A stretch of 19,032 bases of DNA from Roseibacillus sp. (GCA_002723015.1 PBNG01000014.1:60298-79329); one strand, 5' to 3'; counted from the first letter of the stretch, positions 8,642 to 17,395 are shown. Notes: generated by a model not told the origin, from the letters alone. Numbers and translations are program-made.

Positions 8642-9882
8642 ATGCAGAAGTTGCGCGGGTGATGGTCCCGGCCATAGCTCTCCCGGGTTAATTTCCCCTG
8701 GCAGTAGGCGGTGCGCCCGAATTCTCCGCCAAAGACAACCAGGGTGTCCTTCAGCATTCCCCGGTCTTTCAGATCCCGAATCAGGGCGGCGGTTGGCTGG
8801 TCAACATCAAGACACTGGTTCTTGATCTCCCGTGGCAGGTTGCCATGTTGATCCCAGCCTCTGTGAAGGACCTGAACAACCCGGACTCCGCGCTCAATAA
8901 GCCGCCGGGTGAGGAGCGCGGAATGAGCGAAGGTTCCTGGCTTCTGGGCGTTGGGGCCATACATTTCCAGAGTCGCCTTGCTTTCTCCCCGCAAGTCGGT
9001 GAGTTCGGGGACGCTGCTCTGCATTCGGAACGCCATTTCATACTGGGCGATTCTTGTCTGGGTCTCGGGATCTCCAAAACGTTGGAACGATTTTTCGTTC
9101 AGTTGGCCGAGGGCATTGAGCATGGCTCTCCGGTCGCCGGGTGATACCCCCGGCGGATTCTTCACGTAGAGCACAGGGTCGCCTGCGCTCCGAAGTTTAA
9201 CGCCATCGTATTTCGAGGGGAGAAAGCCGCTGGTCCACATCCGGGTGAACAGGGCCTGGCTTGGATTTTTTACGGTCGGGGTAAAGACGACAAAGGCAGG
9301 AAGATTCTGGCTTTCGCTTCCAAGGCCATAGCTTAGCCACGAACCAAGACTAGGCTTTCCGGGAACTTCACTGCCTGTCATGATAAACGTACAGGCCGGG
9401 TCGTGGTTGATCGCCTCGGTGTGAACGGACTTGATCATGGTGATCTCGTCGGCAATCCCCTTCATGTGTGGAACGAGTTCACTCATGAGGATTCCTGATT
9501 GACCACAGCGCTCAAACGCAAACCTGCTTGGAGCAACCGGAAAACGTTTCTGGCCGCTGGTCATTGTCGTGATGCGCTGGCCATTTCGAACGGACTCGGG
9601 CAACTCCTTGTCGAAAAATTGCTCCATCTGAGGTTTGTGGTCGAAAAGATCCTGCTGGGCGGGTGCTCCGTTCATGTGCAGGTAAATGAGATTCTTTGCC
9701 TTGGGAGCGAAGTTCGGGAGTCCGGGAAGAGCGGGGTGGATATCGGTTTGCGGAGGGGCAGCCCCAGCGAGGGCTTTTTGCGAAAGGAGCTGGGCGAGGG
9801 CGATGCCTCCTACCTTGAGTCCGGCACCCTCAAAGAACTGGCGGCGCGACTGGAGGCGGTGATATTCGAAAGCGGGATCCAT
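8608..9882 (-). CDS. DUF1501 domain-containing protein, frameshifted near its 3' end (424 aa as read)
   Basis: The ATG at 9882 lies 7 bp after the stop of the upstream PSD1 gene. A Tat-like signal ([10 protein letters not shown], residues 12-21) is followed by a hydrophobic helix. Family motifs include [35 protein letters not shown] and GRDHHPRNF. After CMWMAGG the frame runs into a seven-base G homopolymer and continues as ASRPE before stopping at 8608. The expected AGGGIKAG and about 70 further residues are found in the neighbouring frame. As read, the protein loses the conserved C-terminal end containing the GIDH motif. A sequencing or assembly indel, a real mutation, or slippage in the G run would each explain this. 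The protein is paralogous to the gene at 1366-1 and pairs with the 1025-aa PSD1 gene. Confidence 0.92.
   Translation of the reverse strand: MDPAFEYHRLQSRRQFFEGAGLKVGGIALAQLLSQKALAGAAPPQTDIHPALPGLPNFAPKAKNLIYLHMNGAPAQQDLFDHKPQMEQFFDKELPESVRNGQRITTMTSGQKRFPVAPSRFAFERCGQSGILMSELVPHMKGIADEITMIKSVHTEAINHDPACTFIMTGSEVPGKPSLGSWLSYGLGSESQNLPAFVVFTPTVKNPSQALFTRMWTSGFLPSKYDGVKLRSAGDPVLYVKNPPGVSPGDRRAMLNALGQLNEKSFQRFGDPETQTRIAQYEMAFRMQSSVPELTDLRGESKATLEMYGPNAQKPGTFAHSALLTRRLIERGVRVVQVLHRGWDQHGNLPREIKNQCLDVDQPTAALIRDLKDRGMLKDTLVVFGGEFGRTAYCQGKLTRESYGRDHHPRNFCMWMAGGASRPE
8625..8631 (-). other. G7 homopolymer at the frameshift point
   Basis: The plus strand reads seven C in a row, so the coding strand reads GCA GGG GGG GCA. 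One extra G would give GCA GGG GGG GGC ATC AAG (AGGGIK), matching AGGGIQ in the paralogue at 1-1366. A -1 slip of a ribosome with its P-site tRNA on GGG would give the same peptide, because GGG re-pairs perfectly one base back. Confidence 0.85.
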
Positions 9883-9889
9883 GACAGGC

Positions 9890-12800
9890 TTAGTTCTTAT
9901 TTACGACTTCATCGAGATTGAGCAGCAGGTTTGCCACCAGGGTCCAAGATGCCAGTTGGACCGGGGGGATCCCATTCTCCGGCTGGCTGTCGCCGAAATG
10001 AATCAGTTTCGCGGCGGCCTCGGGATCTTTCAGGTAGCGTTCCTTGTGAGCTTTAAGGGCGGTCAGTACGATTTGTGATTCGTCCTCAGCGGGGTATCGG
10101 GCAGTCACCAGTCGCCAGGCCCAGCGGACCCGATCCTCGGGGTTTGTGCCGCCCTCCACGAGAATACGCTGGGCGAGGGCTCGAGCTGCTTCCACGTGTT
10201 GAACGTCGTTCATGAGCTGGAGAGCCTGCATGGGCGTATTACTTCGCCCCCGTATGGCACAACTCTGCTCCCGGTTCGGGCCGTCAAAAGTTGCCATGAA
10301 TGGGGGAGGCGCGGTACGCTTCAGGAAGGTATAAAGGCTCCTCCGGTAGAGATCGTCGCCCGTTCCCTGTTTATAGTTCCTGGTATTGCTAGAGGCGAAT
10401 CCCACCGGTTCCCAGATATTGGGTGGTTGATAGGGTCGAACGCCGCGCCCTCCGATTCGGGATACCATCAGGCCGCTGAGTTTCAGGGCCTGATCTCGGA
10501 TGACCTCGGCATCCAGACGATGACGGGGACCGCGAGACAGGAGACGGTTCTCAGGATCTTGTTCCTGAAGCAAGGCCGAGGAAGCGGAACTCTGGCGGTA
10601 AGCGTGGCTGGTCATGATGCGCTTCACCAGGCGTTGAATGTCCCAGCCATCCTCAACGAATTGGATCGCCAGCCAGTCCAGCAATTCGGGATGACTGGGA
10701 AATTCTCCCTGAGTGCCAAAGTCCGCGCTGGTCTTGACCAGTCCGACCCCGAAGAACTGCTGCCAGAAACGATTGACTGCGACCCGCGCAGTAAGGGGGT
10801 GCTCTCCGTCCACCAGCCAGTTGGCAAGATCCAGGCGATTGTAGTCACGATCTTCTGGTTTCGATGGGAGCGGAGGAAGGAAGGCGGGTATGCCACGGGA
10901 GACTTTTTCTCCGGGATTATCGTACTCGCCTCGCTTCATTACGAAGCTTTCCCGTTGCTTTGGCAGGTCTGCCATTACGAAGGTCACCGCAGTCTGCTTG
11001 GTGATGTCCTCCCTCTCCTTCATAATCGCCGCCCGTTCCGCCTTGAGCGGTTTCAACCCCGCAATCTCCCCCGCATAGATGTGGCCGAGCCAATGGTGGA
11101 AGACACCGCGCCTGGCGGATTCAGGCCACTGGGCCGGATCCTTACCTTGGACGATCTCCCGTAAGGCCCCGGGCAGGTTGCTGTTGCGTCCACTCTCTGG
11201 CAGGGATTTCCATGCAGCCCATGAAAAAGCTGGATCCGAGGCTGGATTGGTATCAACCCGACCGCCGGATTGGTCCCAGAAGACTTTCCCGTCAACCTGG
11301 GTGAAGGCCCAGCCGTTGAGTTTGGCTCCCGGCTTCAGGCCCACGGCCGCGGGGTCGACCTCCAGCCGAATCCACCTGCCAGCTTCTGGAAGGTCGCCAA
11401 CGTGGTGACGGCTGCTTGTATTTCCCGTGCCCCAGTCAATCAGGTCCTTCCCCCAGAATGCGCGATGCTCCCAGGAACCGTCATTGAACTGTAGCATGAT
11501 CTGGGCAGGAGGATTCCGAGGATCGAGATAGACATGAGCAAAAAGTGTCATCCCCGGCTCAATCACGAGGGGTGGATCAGCGCCTGTGAAGTAGTGCTGG
11601 CTTCGGCCTTTTGCTTGCCGGACACTGGAGCTTTTTCCACTGAACACAGGATCTGGAGCAGTCACGAATTGCCACGGAGTATCGCCTGCCCCCACTGCCT
11701 TGGGCGGCAACCCGTCCTCGATCCAGACGATGGTCTTCTTGGTTGATTTCGAATGCTCCAACGAGTCCGCCGGGTCCCGATAAATCGCGGTTCGGACCGT
11801 TTCCGAAATACGGAGTTCAAGGTCTTCCAGCCTTTTCTCCAGCTCTTCCAGCCTTACCTGAGATCCAGGGAGGGGGACCTTGATAACCGGGGGAGTATCC
11901 AGCTTGTTGCCATCAAGGGCCGGGTCGGCAGTACTGTGGAAGAACGAATACATCGAGTAGTACTCCTTGGTTGAGATGGGATCAAATTTGTGGTCGTGAC
12001 AGACCGCGCAACCAGCAGTCAGTCCCATCCAGACCTCTACAGTCGTAGAGGTCCGCTCGACTGCATTACGGTAGATCCATTCCTCGTTGATACTTCCACC
12101 TTCGCCAGTGGTGACATTACATCGGTTGAAACCAGAGGCGATTTTCTGGTCGAGGGTTGCCCCCGGCAACAGGTCCCCTGCCAGTTGCCAGCGGGTGAAT
12201 TCGGCGAAACTGATGTTCTGGTTGAATGCGCGGACAACCCAGTCCCGGTAAGGCCACATCGAGCGTTCGTTGTCGAGGTGAAGGCCATGGGTGTCAGCAT
12301 AACGAGCAAGATCCAGCCAGTAACGGGCCATGTGTTCCCCGTAGGACGGGCGCGTCATAAGGGTTTCAACCAGACGCTCGACGGATCCGGTTGACTGATC
12401 GGCGAGAAAGGCATCGATTTCTTCCGGACGGGGAGGGAGCCCGGTGAGATCCAGGTAGATTCTCCGGACAAGGGTCTCCGGCTGGGCAAGCGGGGCGGGA
12501 TCCAGCCCCTCGCTTGCGAGCCGGCGCTGAAGGAGGAAGTCGATGGCACTTTTTTCCTCGTCTGGGATGGCAGGTTTCTTGGGTGCGATAAAAGCCCAGT
12601 GTTTTTGGTAGGGTGCTCCCTCAAGAATCCATTGTTTCAGAAGATCTTTTTCAGCTGGGGAGAGTTCCTTGTGAGAGTCCGGTGGCGGCATGACCTCGTC
12701 TGGATCTTCCGAGATAATCCGGATCCACGCCTCGCTGTCTTCGAGGTTTCGAGGCACGATGGCTCGCGCGCCACCATGCTCTTTCTTTGCTCCCTCGGGG

Positions 12801-12967
12801 GTATCGAGGCGCAGTTTGGCCTCGCGCGTGTTTGCATCCGGGCCGTGGCAGGCAAAACATTTATCTGCAAGGATGGGCCTGATATCTCTCGTGAAATCGG
12901 GCACAGCGACGGCATGGCCAGTGAGAAGGATCGCGCTTGCGAACTGAGCGATGATGGGTGTTCTCAC
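9890..12967 (-). CDS. Large PSD1 / DUF1549-DUF1553 cytochrome-like protein with inserted beta-rich domain, 1025 aa
   Basis: The start is GTG at 12967, the first start after an in-frame TAA, and it gives a signal peptide at residues 1-22. The cytochrome-like domain has CFACHGPD at 37-44 and [11 protein letters not shown] at 93-103. DUF1549 at about 140-345 ends with [11 protein letters not shown] at 320-330. A charged coiled-coil-like segment (about 370-395) leads into an extra domain at about 410-595. That domain is rich in Trp, Gly and Asp and resembles the concanavalin/LamG-like inserts of this family, for example [20 protein letters not shown] and [19 protein letters not shown]1553 occupies about 710-990, with [21 protein letters not shown] and [14 protein letters not shown]. 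The insert may bind carbohydrate, but that is inference. The DUF1501 partner starts 7 bp downstream. Confidence 0.95.
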   Translation of the reverse strand: MRTPIIAQFASAILLTGHAVAVPDFTRDIRPILADKCFACHGPDANTREAKLRLDTPEGAKKEHGGARAIVPRNLEDSEAWIRIISEDPDEVMPPPDSHKELSPAEKDLLKQWILEGAPYQKHWAFIAPKKPAIPDEEKSAIDFLLQRRLASEGLDPAPLAQPETLVRRIYLDLTGLPPRPEEIDAFLADQSTGSVERLVETLMTRPSYGEHMARYWLDLARYADTHGLHLDNERSMWPYRDWVVRAFNQNISFAEFTRWQLAGDLLPGATLDQKIASGFNRCNVTTGEGGSINEEWIYRNAVERTSTTVEVWMGLTAGCAVCHDHKFDPISTKEYYSMYSFFHSTADPALDGNKLDTPPVIKVPLPGSQVRLEELEKRLEDLELRISETVRTAIYRDPADSLEHSKSTKKTIVWIEDGLPPKAVGAGDTPWQFVTAPDPVFSGKSSSVRQAKGRSQHYFTGADPPLVIEPGMTLFAHVYLDPRNPPAQIMLQFNDGSWEHRAFWGKDLIDWGTGNTSSRHHVGDLPEAGRWIRLEVDPAAVGLKPGAKLNGWAFTQVDGKVFWDQSGGRVDTNPASDPAFSWAAWKSLPESGRNSNLPGALREIVQGKDPAQWPESARRGVFHHWLGHIYAGEIAGLKPLKAERAAIMKEREDITKQTAVTFVMADLPKQRESFVMKRGEYDNPGEKVSRGIPAFLPPLPSKPEDRDYNRLDLANWLVDGEHPLTARVAVNRFWQQFFGVGLVKTSADFGTQGEFPSHPELLDWLAIQFVEDGWDIQRLVKRIMTSHAYRQSSASSALLQEQDPENRLLSRGPRHRLDAEVIRDQALKLSGLMVSRIGGRGVRPYQPPNIWEPVGFASSNTRNYKQGTGDDLYRRSLYTFLKRTAPPPFMATFDGPNREQSCAIRGRSNTPMQALQLMNDVQHVEAARALAQRILVEGGTNPEDRVRWAWRLVTARYPAEDESQIVLTALKAHKERYLKDPEAAAKLIHFGDSQPENGIPPVQLASWTLVANLLLNLDEVVNKN

Positions 12968-13062
12968 CCCACAAACTTATCAGGGCTGATCCCGGGGTAA
13001 AGAGGGGACTGCGTGGAAACAAACTGCTTTGTGAGTCTCTCAGCAAGGGCAGCGTCAGCACG

Positions 13063-13941
13063 TTAAAGCTCCGCTGCAAGGGTCCTGAGATAGTCCGCCA
13101 GTTCTTCGGAAATATCCTGATGGGTCAGTCCAAGCTCAATGTTCGTCTTGATGAAATCGAGTTTGTTGCCGACATCGTAGCGTCTACCGGAAAAGCGGAA
13201 ACCATACATTTCGTGGTCCCTTAGCATCGCTGCCATCGCGTCTGTCAGCTGAATCTCGTTGTTCTTTCCCCTGGGGGTCCGGGAGAGATACTCGAAGATT
13301 TCGGGTTGGAAGATATAGCGGGCGGCGATCGCCAGGTTCGAGGGTGCTTCCTCGGGCAAGGGTTTCTCAACAAGCTGATCGAGGGCGAGGATGTCGTGCT
13401 GTATCTGTGTTCCCCCAGCGATTCCGTAGCGGGAGACCTTTTCACGATCGACCTCTTCGAGCGCAACCACGGAGGCCTTTTTTTCCTCATGAACCTCGGT
13501 CATTTGCTGAAGGACTGGTTTTGAGGAATCGGTTTGCCTCAGGATGGTATCTCCAAGAAGAAGGGCGAATGGGTCGCTCCCAACAAAGGTGCGGCCATGA
13601 GAAACAGCGTCTCCCAGCCCATTCAGCTCCGTCTGCCAGACGAAGTGGATATTGGCCATGTGCGATATTCGGCGCACCTTTTCCAGAAGTTCATCCTTCT
13701 GGTCTGATTCGAGGCGCCTCTCGAGTTCCCCGGACCTGTAGAAGTGTTGCTCGAGGGAACTCTTTCCGCTGCCGATCACCATGAGAATATCGGTGATTCC
13801 ACTTTCGACACATTCTTCCACAACATACTGGATGGTCGGAGTATCGACGACCGGGAGCATTTCCTTTGGCACGGACTTGGTGGCTGGGAGAAACCGCGAG
13901 CCAAATCCGGCAGCAGGAATAATAGCTTTTGTGACAGGCAT
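13063..13941 (-). CDS. galU: UTP--sugar-1-phosphate uridylyltransferase, GalU type, 292 aa
   Basis: Members of this family make UDP-glucose from UTP and glucose-1-phosphate in the cytoplasm. The N-terminal nucleotide-binding signature AAGFGSRFLPATKSVPKEML lies at 10-29. A Gly-Asp metal site is in LLLGDTIL (127-134). VEKP is at 191-194, SNLAIAARYIF at 201-211, NEIQLTDA at 228-235 and YDVGNKLDF at 255-263. Length and motif order match bacterial GalU. The ATG at 13941 starts directly before the conserved VTKAIIPAAG strand. It lies 121 bp downstream of the GHMP kinase and in the same direction. If that kinase is a glucuronokinase, this enzyme could act on glucuronate-1-phosphate instead of, or as well as, glucose-1-phosphate. 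The sequence alone does not settle the substrate. Confidence 0.9.
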   Translation of the reverse strand: MPVTKAIIPAAGFGSRFLPATKSVPKEMLPVVDTPTIQYVVEECVESGITDILMVIGSGKSSLEQHFYRSGELERRLESDQKDELLEKVRRISHMANIHFVWQTELNGLGDAVSHGRTFVGSDPFALLLGDTILRQTDSSKPVLQQMTEVHEEKKASVVALEEVDREKVSRYGIAGGTQIQHDILALDQLVEKPLPEEAPSNLAIAARYIFQPEIFEYLSRTPRGKNNEIQLTDAMAAMLRDHEMYGFRFSGRRYDVGNKLDFIKTNIELGLTHQDISEELADYLRTLAAEL

Positions 13942-14062
13942 TGGTCAGGGGTGAAAGGTAAGGATTCTCCGCGGTTGCCCAGTGGGAATATTGGAGAGCT
14001 GCATGATGATCGAGGAGAGGAGGAACTGGGTGAGGGTGTGCTGGTGCGCGAAGGACGAACCA

Positions 14063-15070
14063 TCAAGGGATCTCCGGCTCAATCGTGGGTTTGAAAACCT
14101 TAACGCCCAGCGGGGCAAGGTTGGTGGTGAGCCGCTCAAACATCTCCTCTCCTTCATAGACCCCGACGATGGCCCCGCCGGAGCCGGTGAACTTTGCCGA
14201 GGCTCCAGCATCGCGGGCGGCCTCAATCATGGCGAGATTTCCCTCTGAGATCCGATAGACGGACTTCCGTAGATCAAAATTCCGGTTGAGGAGCGGTCCA
14301 ATTTCATTCCCCTTGCTCTGAGAGAGAAGGTCGCGACATTCTGAGGCAAGGGCGGCCCACTCTGCCATGGCCTCGAGGATGTCCGGCTCCCCGCGTGCGA
14401 AGCGCCCCTGAATATCGTTATGAAAAATCTCCGTAGTTTCAGACAGGCGGGTGTCGTAGGCGATGTAGAGTGGCGGCAGACTGGAGGAGGCGAGTTGTTC
14501 GTAGGCGCCATGACCCATTTCTTCGAAATGCTTTTCTGCGAAGTCCATGAAGACGACTCCTTCGTATGCTTGTACAACCCGGTCCTGCAGGCCAGCCGGG
14601 ATGAGGAGTTCGTCCGTTTCGACCGAGAGCACGAGGTTGGCGAGGACCGGGGCCGTGATGGGGACATCATAAAACTTCATCAGGGCCCGGAAGCAGGCGG
14701 TGATGATGGCGCTGGATCCGCCCATCCCGACATGCTGGGGAATGTCGCTCCGGTAACGAATCGTGAAATTTCGATCGTGCAGGGCCAGTCCATTCTGCCT
14801 GCAGTAGTCGTGAAAGGACTTCAAGGAAGCCTTGAGAAGTCGAAGGCCCCCGTAGTAGCCAAATCTCTGAGTATCATGGACAAGGTCGCGGAGGTTCTCG
14901 AAGACCATTTCGTCTCGTCTTGCTGGCTGGATCTCCAGCTCGGGAGATTGCCACAAGGTCACCGAGGCCGAGAAGTTACGGACAATGAAGGAAATTGTTT
15001 TTCCGTGATAACCGTCTGACGGATTTCCGATCAGCCCCGCGCGGGGGTAGGACGTGGTGGTGATGACCAT
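14063..15070 (-). CDS. GHMP-family sugar kinase, probable glucuronokinase, 335 aa
   Basis: All three GHMP motifs are present: substrate loop RAGLIGNPSDGYHGKTIS (10-27), the ATP loop PQHVGMGGSSA (111-121), and KFTGSGGAIVGVYEG (293-307). AGLQDRVVQAYEG at 159-171 holds the probable catalytic Asp163. Details such as GNPSDGYHGKTIS, the NFTIRYRSDIP strand, VFMDF, MGHGAY and NFDLRK match what I recall of plant glucuronokinase much better than galactokinase or mevalonate kinase. That enzyme phosphorylates glucuronate at C1. No signal peptide is seen, so it is cytoplasmic. The ATG at 15070 is followed at once by the first beta strand. It is divergent from the BtpA gene across 75 bp and precedes the GalU gene. 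A heptose or other uronate substrate remains possible. Confidence 0.88.
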   Translation of the reverse strand: MVITTTSYPRAGLIGNPSDGYHGKTISFIVRNFSASVTLWQSPELEIQPARRDEMVFENLRDLVHDTQRFGYYGGLRLLKASLKSFHDYCRQNGLALHDRNFTIRYRSDIPQHVGMGGSSAIITACFRALMKFYDVPITAPVLANLVLSVETDELLIPAGLQDRVVQAYEGVVFMDFAEKHFEEMGHGAYEQLASSSLPPLYIAYDTRLSETTEIFHNDIQGRFARGEPDILEAMAEWAALASECRDLLSQSKGNEIGPLLNRNFDLRKSVYRISEGNLAMIEAARDAGASAKFTGSGGAIVGVYEGEEMFERLTTNLAPLGVKVFKPTIEPEIP

Positions 15071-15145
15071 GAACAGGACGGGTCTACAATGAAGGCTCCG
15101 TATTTGGAATCGTGAAAATTATTGGGTTTGTGATGGTCGCGCTCC
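15071..15145. promoter_or_regulatory. Divergent intergenic region between GHMP kinase and BtpA genes
   Basis: These 75 bp must hold the start signals for at least one of the two divergent genes. On the plus strand TACAAT at 15085-15090 is a near-consensus -10 hexamer that would place transcription about 50 bases before the BtpA start, but no good -35 lies upstream. On the minus strand AATAAT is a weak -10 candidate. No convincing operator repeat was found. Confidence 0.3.
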
Positions 15146-15952
15146 ATGGCAAGAGAGGGCATGGACGAAATGCTGCGCTGGCAGGAGAAACCTCTGATCG
15201 GAGTCGTGCACCTGAAGCCTCTCCCGGGTGCGCCTCGTTTTCAAGGGTCAATGAGTGAGGTCTGCACGGCGGCAGTGGCCGATGCCCGGGCTTACGAGGA
15301 GGGTGGCGCCCAGGCTGTTATGATTGAGAATTTCGGAGACCTCCCGTTCGGTCGGCGGTCGGTGGCTCCCGAGACCGTGGCCTCCATGGCGGTGGCGGCA
15401 CATTCCATCAGGGAGGCTGGGTGCCAGCTTCCTCTGGGGTTCAATGTTCTTCGAAATGATGTCTCGTCGGCGATCGGGCTCGCAGCATCCTGCGAGGGTG
15501 CGTTTGTGAGGGTCAATGTGCATACGGGGGCAGTGGAAGCAGACCAGGGCATTATCCAGGGGGAGGCACACAGCACCGTGAGGAAAAGAGCGACCCTGTG
15601 TCCAGGCGTTGAAATCTGGGCTGACGTCTTGGTCAAGCATGCGGTCCCGATCGGCGATCTGGGGATCGAGGAAGCTGCCCGGGATACCTTTCAACGAGGT
15701 CTGGCAGATGCCCTCATTGTATCCGGGGTAGCGACAGGTGAACCGACAGGAGTCGATGATCTCCGCAAGGTGAAGGGGGCTTGTCCGAATGCGCCCTTGC
15801 TTGTGGGTAGTGGGGCCAGGGAGAGTAATGCCAGCGAACTACTTGAGTATGCCGACGGGCTGATCGTGGCATCTTCCCTCAAGATGGATGGGATCCTGAG
15901 TAATCCGGTCGATGTCAGGCGAGTGCGCGAGTTGAGGGCAGTCATGGACTGA
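15146..15952 (+). CDS. BtpA/SgcQ-family TIM-barrel protein, up to 268 aa
   Basis: Family signatures are clear: PLIGVVHLKPLPGAP near the N-terminus, GAQAVMIENFGDLPF, LPLGFNVLRNDVSSAIGLA, FVRVNVHTGAVEADQGIIQG, and DALIVSGVATGEPT. The end LLVGSGARESNASELLEYAD followed by SSLKMDG is typical of a phosphate-binding barrel. The name comes from a cyanobacterial protein implicated in photosystem I biogenesis; the enzymatic activity in other bacteria is not established, and a sugar-related role has been suggested for relatives. Two starts are possible: ATG at 15146, or ATG at 15161, which has AGAGAGGG just before it (15152-15159). The conserved part begins after both. It is divergent from the probable glucuronate salvage genes. 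Confidence 0.9.
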   Translation: MAREGMDEMLRWQEKPLIGVVHLKPLPGAPRFQGSMSEVCTAAVADARAYEEGGAQAVMIENFGDLPFGRRSVAPETVASMAVAAHSIREAGCQLPLGFNVLRNDVSSAIGLAASCEGAFVRVNVHTGAVEADQGIIQGEAHSTVRKRATLCPGVEIWADVLVKHAVPIGDLGIEEAARDTFQRGLADALIVSGVATGEPTGVDDLRKVKGACPNAPLLVGSGARESNASELLEYADGLIVASSLKMDGILSNPVDVRRVRELRAVMD

Positions 15953-15954
15953 CT

Positions 15955-15972
15955 TCCCTGGATCTTCAGGGA
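15955..15972. terminator. Short hairpin between convergent genes, weak terminator candidate
   Basis: TCCCTG (15955-15960) and CAGGGA (15967-15972) form a 6-bp stem with a 6-base loop. It starts just after the BtpA stop and lies in the 38-bp gap between convergent genes. There is no T-run on either side, so it is at best a weak bidirectional terminator. Confidence 0.3.
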
Positions 15973-15990
15973 TCAGGTGCGGAGCGAGAT

Positions 15991-16989
15991 TCAGTCAGCC
16001 GGAAACGCACGGGCATTCGAGCGGAGGAACAGTTCCTCCGGGGTGTAGCGTTCCGAGGGCCCCGCCATTGCGCCTCCCGGGCTCGACATCGCAGCCTGGG
16101 CAGGAGAGAATCGAATGACCGAGAGACCGAGGGAAGCGCTCACGGTAAGCAAGAGGGCTGCGGCAATGGCGAAGGGACGTCCTTTTGTGCGGCAGTCCAC
16201 CACCCGCTCGATGCGAGCGCCAAGAGGCGTTCGCCCCGCCATTGGCATCGCCATCGCGGAAGCAGGAAGAGAGGAGGCTTCCGCAACATCACACAATGCG
16301 TTGGCGTAATTGTCCCGATTAGTACCCGCAGCGATAACCCTGGCATCGCAGGCGAATTCGCACTGGGTAATGAGCTTGCTTCGCAACCACCACACAAGCG
16401 GGTTGAACCAGTAGATGACACAGGCAAGTCGAGCCGCAAGGTTGGTCCACAGGTCGCGGCGGGCAACATGGCCAAGCTCGTGCAAGAGCACCATCCGCAG
16501 GGTCTCTTTCTCCCATCGCCCGCAATGACGAGGGAGATAAATCATGGGCTGGAAAAGGCCTGCCACGAAGGGTGCAGAGGCTTTCGGATGAATGCTGATT
16601 CCGACTCTCTGGTGGAGGTCCAGTTGGGTGCTGCAATCCTTGAGGGCCTCCGCGATTCCAGAATCGTTCGACAAAATCGATTCAGCTCTGAAGCGACTAA
16701 GACTGATCCCGTCCGCCAGCATTCTCGTGCCTGAGAAGATCATTCCACCGGCCCAGATCATTGCTATGAGGTGGATAGCCGGTGAAGAGGGTGCGGATGA
16801 ACCCGGTAGAGACAGGGCAGACATCTCTAAAGTTATCTTGGGCAAGAAGGCAAGCAACGGCAGGGCAAGCAGGGTTATCAGGCTTCCCAGGGTCAGCAGG
16901 GGAGACTGTGCCGGGTCCCTGCGGCCCGCGATCCATACTGCCGCGACCGCAAGGAGTGACAGGGCTGCGCTGCTGAGAAGAAGGGACAT
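15991..16989 (-). CDS. M56-family (BlaR1-like) membrane metallopeptidase, 332 aa
   Basis: Zinc-protease motif HELGH is at 170-174. The likely third ligand is in CEFACDARV, where E211 is followed by D215, the usual E-x3-D arrangement. Hydrophobic segments near 3-21, 31-50, 71-90, 185-202 (containing YWFNPLVWWL, an M56 hallmark) and 273-292 place it in the inner membrane. Only about 40 residues follow the last membrane segment, so there is no penicillin-binding sensor domain as in BlaR1. The input signal must differ or reside in another protein. It lies 34 bp downstream of the BlaI-type repressor, the standard order of repressor and protease pairs. Relatives relay a signal by triggering cleavage of the repressor; here that is inferred from gene order. 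Confidence 0.9.
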   Translation of the reverse strand: MSLLLSSAALSLLAVAAVWIAGRRDPAQSPLLTLGSLITLLALPLLAFLPKITLEMSALSLPGSSAPSSPAIHLIAMIWAGGMIFSGTRMLADGISLSRFRAESILSNDSGIAEALKDCSTQLDLHQRVGISIHPKASAPFVAGLFQPMIYLPRHCGRWEKETLRMVLLHELGHVARRDLWTNLAARLACVIYWFNPLVWWLRSKLITQCEFACDARVIAAGTNRDNYANALCDVAEASSLPASAMAMPMAGRTPLGARIERVVDCRTKGRPFAIAAALLLTVSASLGLSVIRFSPAQAAMSSPGGAMAGPSERYTPEELFLRSNARAFPAD

Positions 16990-17023
16990 GGTTGTTAACA
17001 GGTTAAATTACGGTATTCCGATC

Positions 17024-17395
17024 TTACTTCTTCCGGATTAATTCCCTGATGCTGTCGATTTCCCTCTTGCTGAGTTGCTGATCGCGCGGGTCGAGCAGAG
17101 CTGCTACGAGGTTTTCGGGTTTGCCTTCAAAAAATGTGCGCAGGAGGCTGTCGAGAGCCGTTCGTTTGGCTTTCTTGGGTGATTTTGCCCGGTAGACGTA
17201 GCGCCTTCCCTCCTTCGAGTGGCTCACCATGTCTTTCCCCTCGAGGGTCGCCAGGAGAGCACGGACAGCTGAGTATGACGGAGGGTCCGGGAGGTTCTCC
17301 TGAACTTCCTTGGCGGTGCCCTGCTCCAGCCGGTAAAGAATCTCAAGGATCTGCCGCTCGCGCCGCGAGACTTGGCCCTTTTCCAGACGGTTCAT
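17024..17395 (-). CDS. BlaI/MecI/CopY-family transcriptional repressor, 123 aa
   Basis: The winged helix-turn-helix covers about residues 10-72. It includes VSRRERQILEILYRLEQGTA, a recognition-helix region with SYSAVRALLATLEGKDMV, and the wing HSKEGRRYVYRA. The C-terminal helices from about 78 to 121 match the dimerisation and proteolysis region of BlaI relatives. Length is normal. The ATG at 17395 begins just before the domain, with TAGGG about 9 bases upstream as a weak ribosome site. It is expected to repress its own operon with the M56 protease, and possibly the divergent lipoprotein gene, through the inverted repeat in the shared upstream region. Confidence 0.92.
   Translation of the reverse strand: MNRLEKGQVSRRERQILEILYRLEQGTAKEVQENLPDPPSYSAVRALLATLEGKDMVSHSKEGRRYVYRAKSPKKAKRTALDSLLRTFFEGKPENLVAALLDPRDQQLSKREIDSIRELIRKK

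Noticed and set aside
8327..8662. Plus-strand frame across the gap and the DUF1501 C-terminal fragment
   Set aside because: Most of it is antisense to the frameshifted gene end, and the peptide resembles nothing I know.
10196..11164. A 322-codon open frame on the plus strand opposite the large PSD1 gene
   Set aside because: It lies fully antisense to a well-supported gene, shows no recognisable motif, and such long shadows are common in GC-rich coding DNA.
12968..13062. Promoter for the PSD1/DUF1501 cluster between galU and the first PSD1 gene
   Set aside because: TTGTTT with a 17-bp spacer leads only to TACCCC as a -10, too poor a match to call.
13942..14062. Possible small gene between the GHMP kinase and galU (a short frame ending at 13945)
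   Set aside because: The frame is the tail of an out-of-frame shadow of the kinase gene. A separate start would give only about 19 residues, with no ribosome site.
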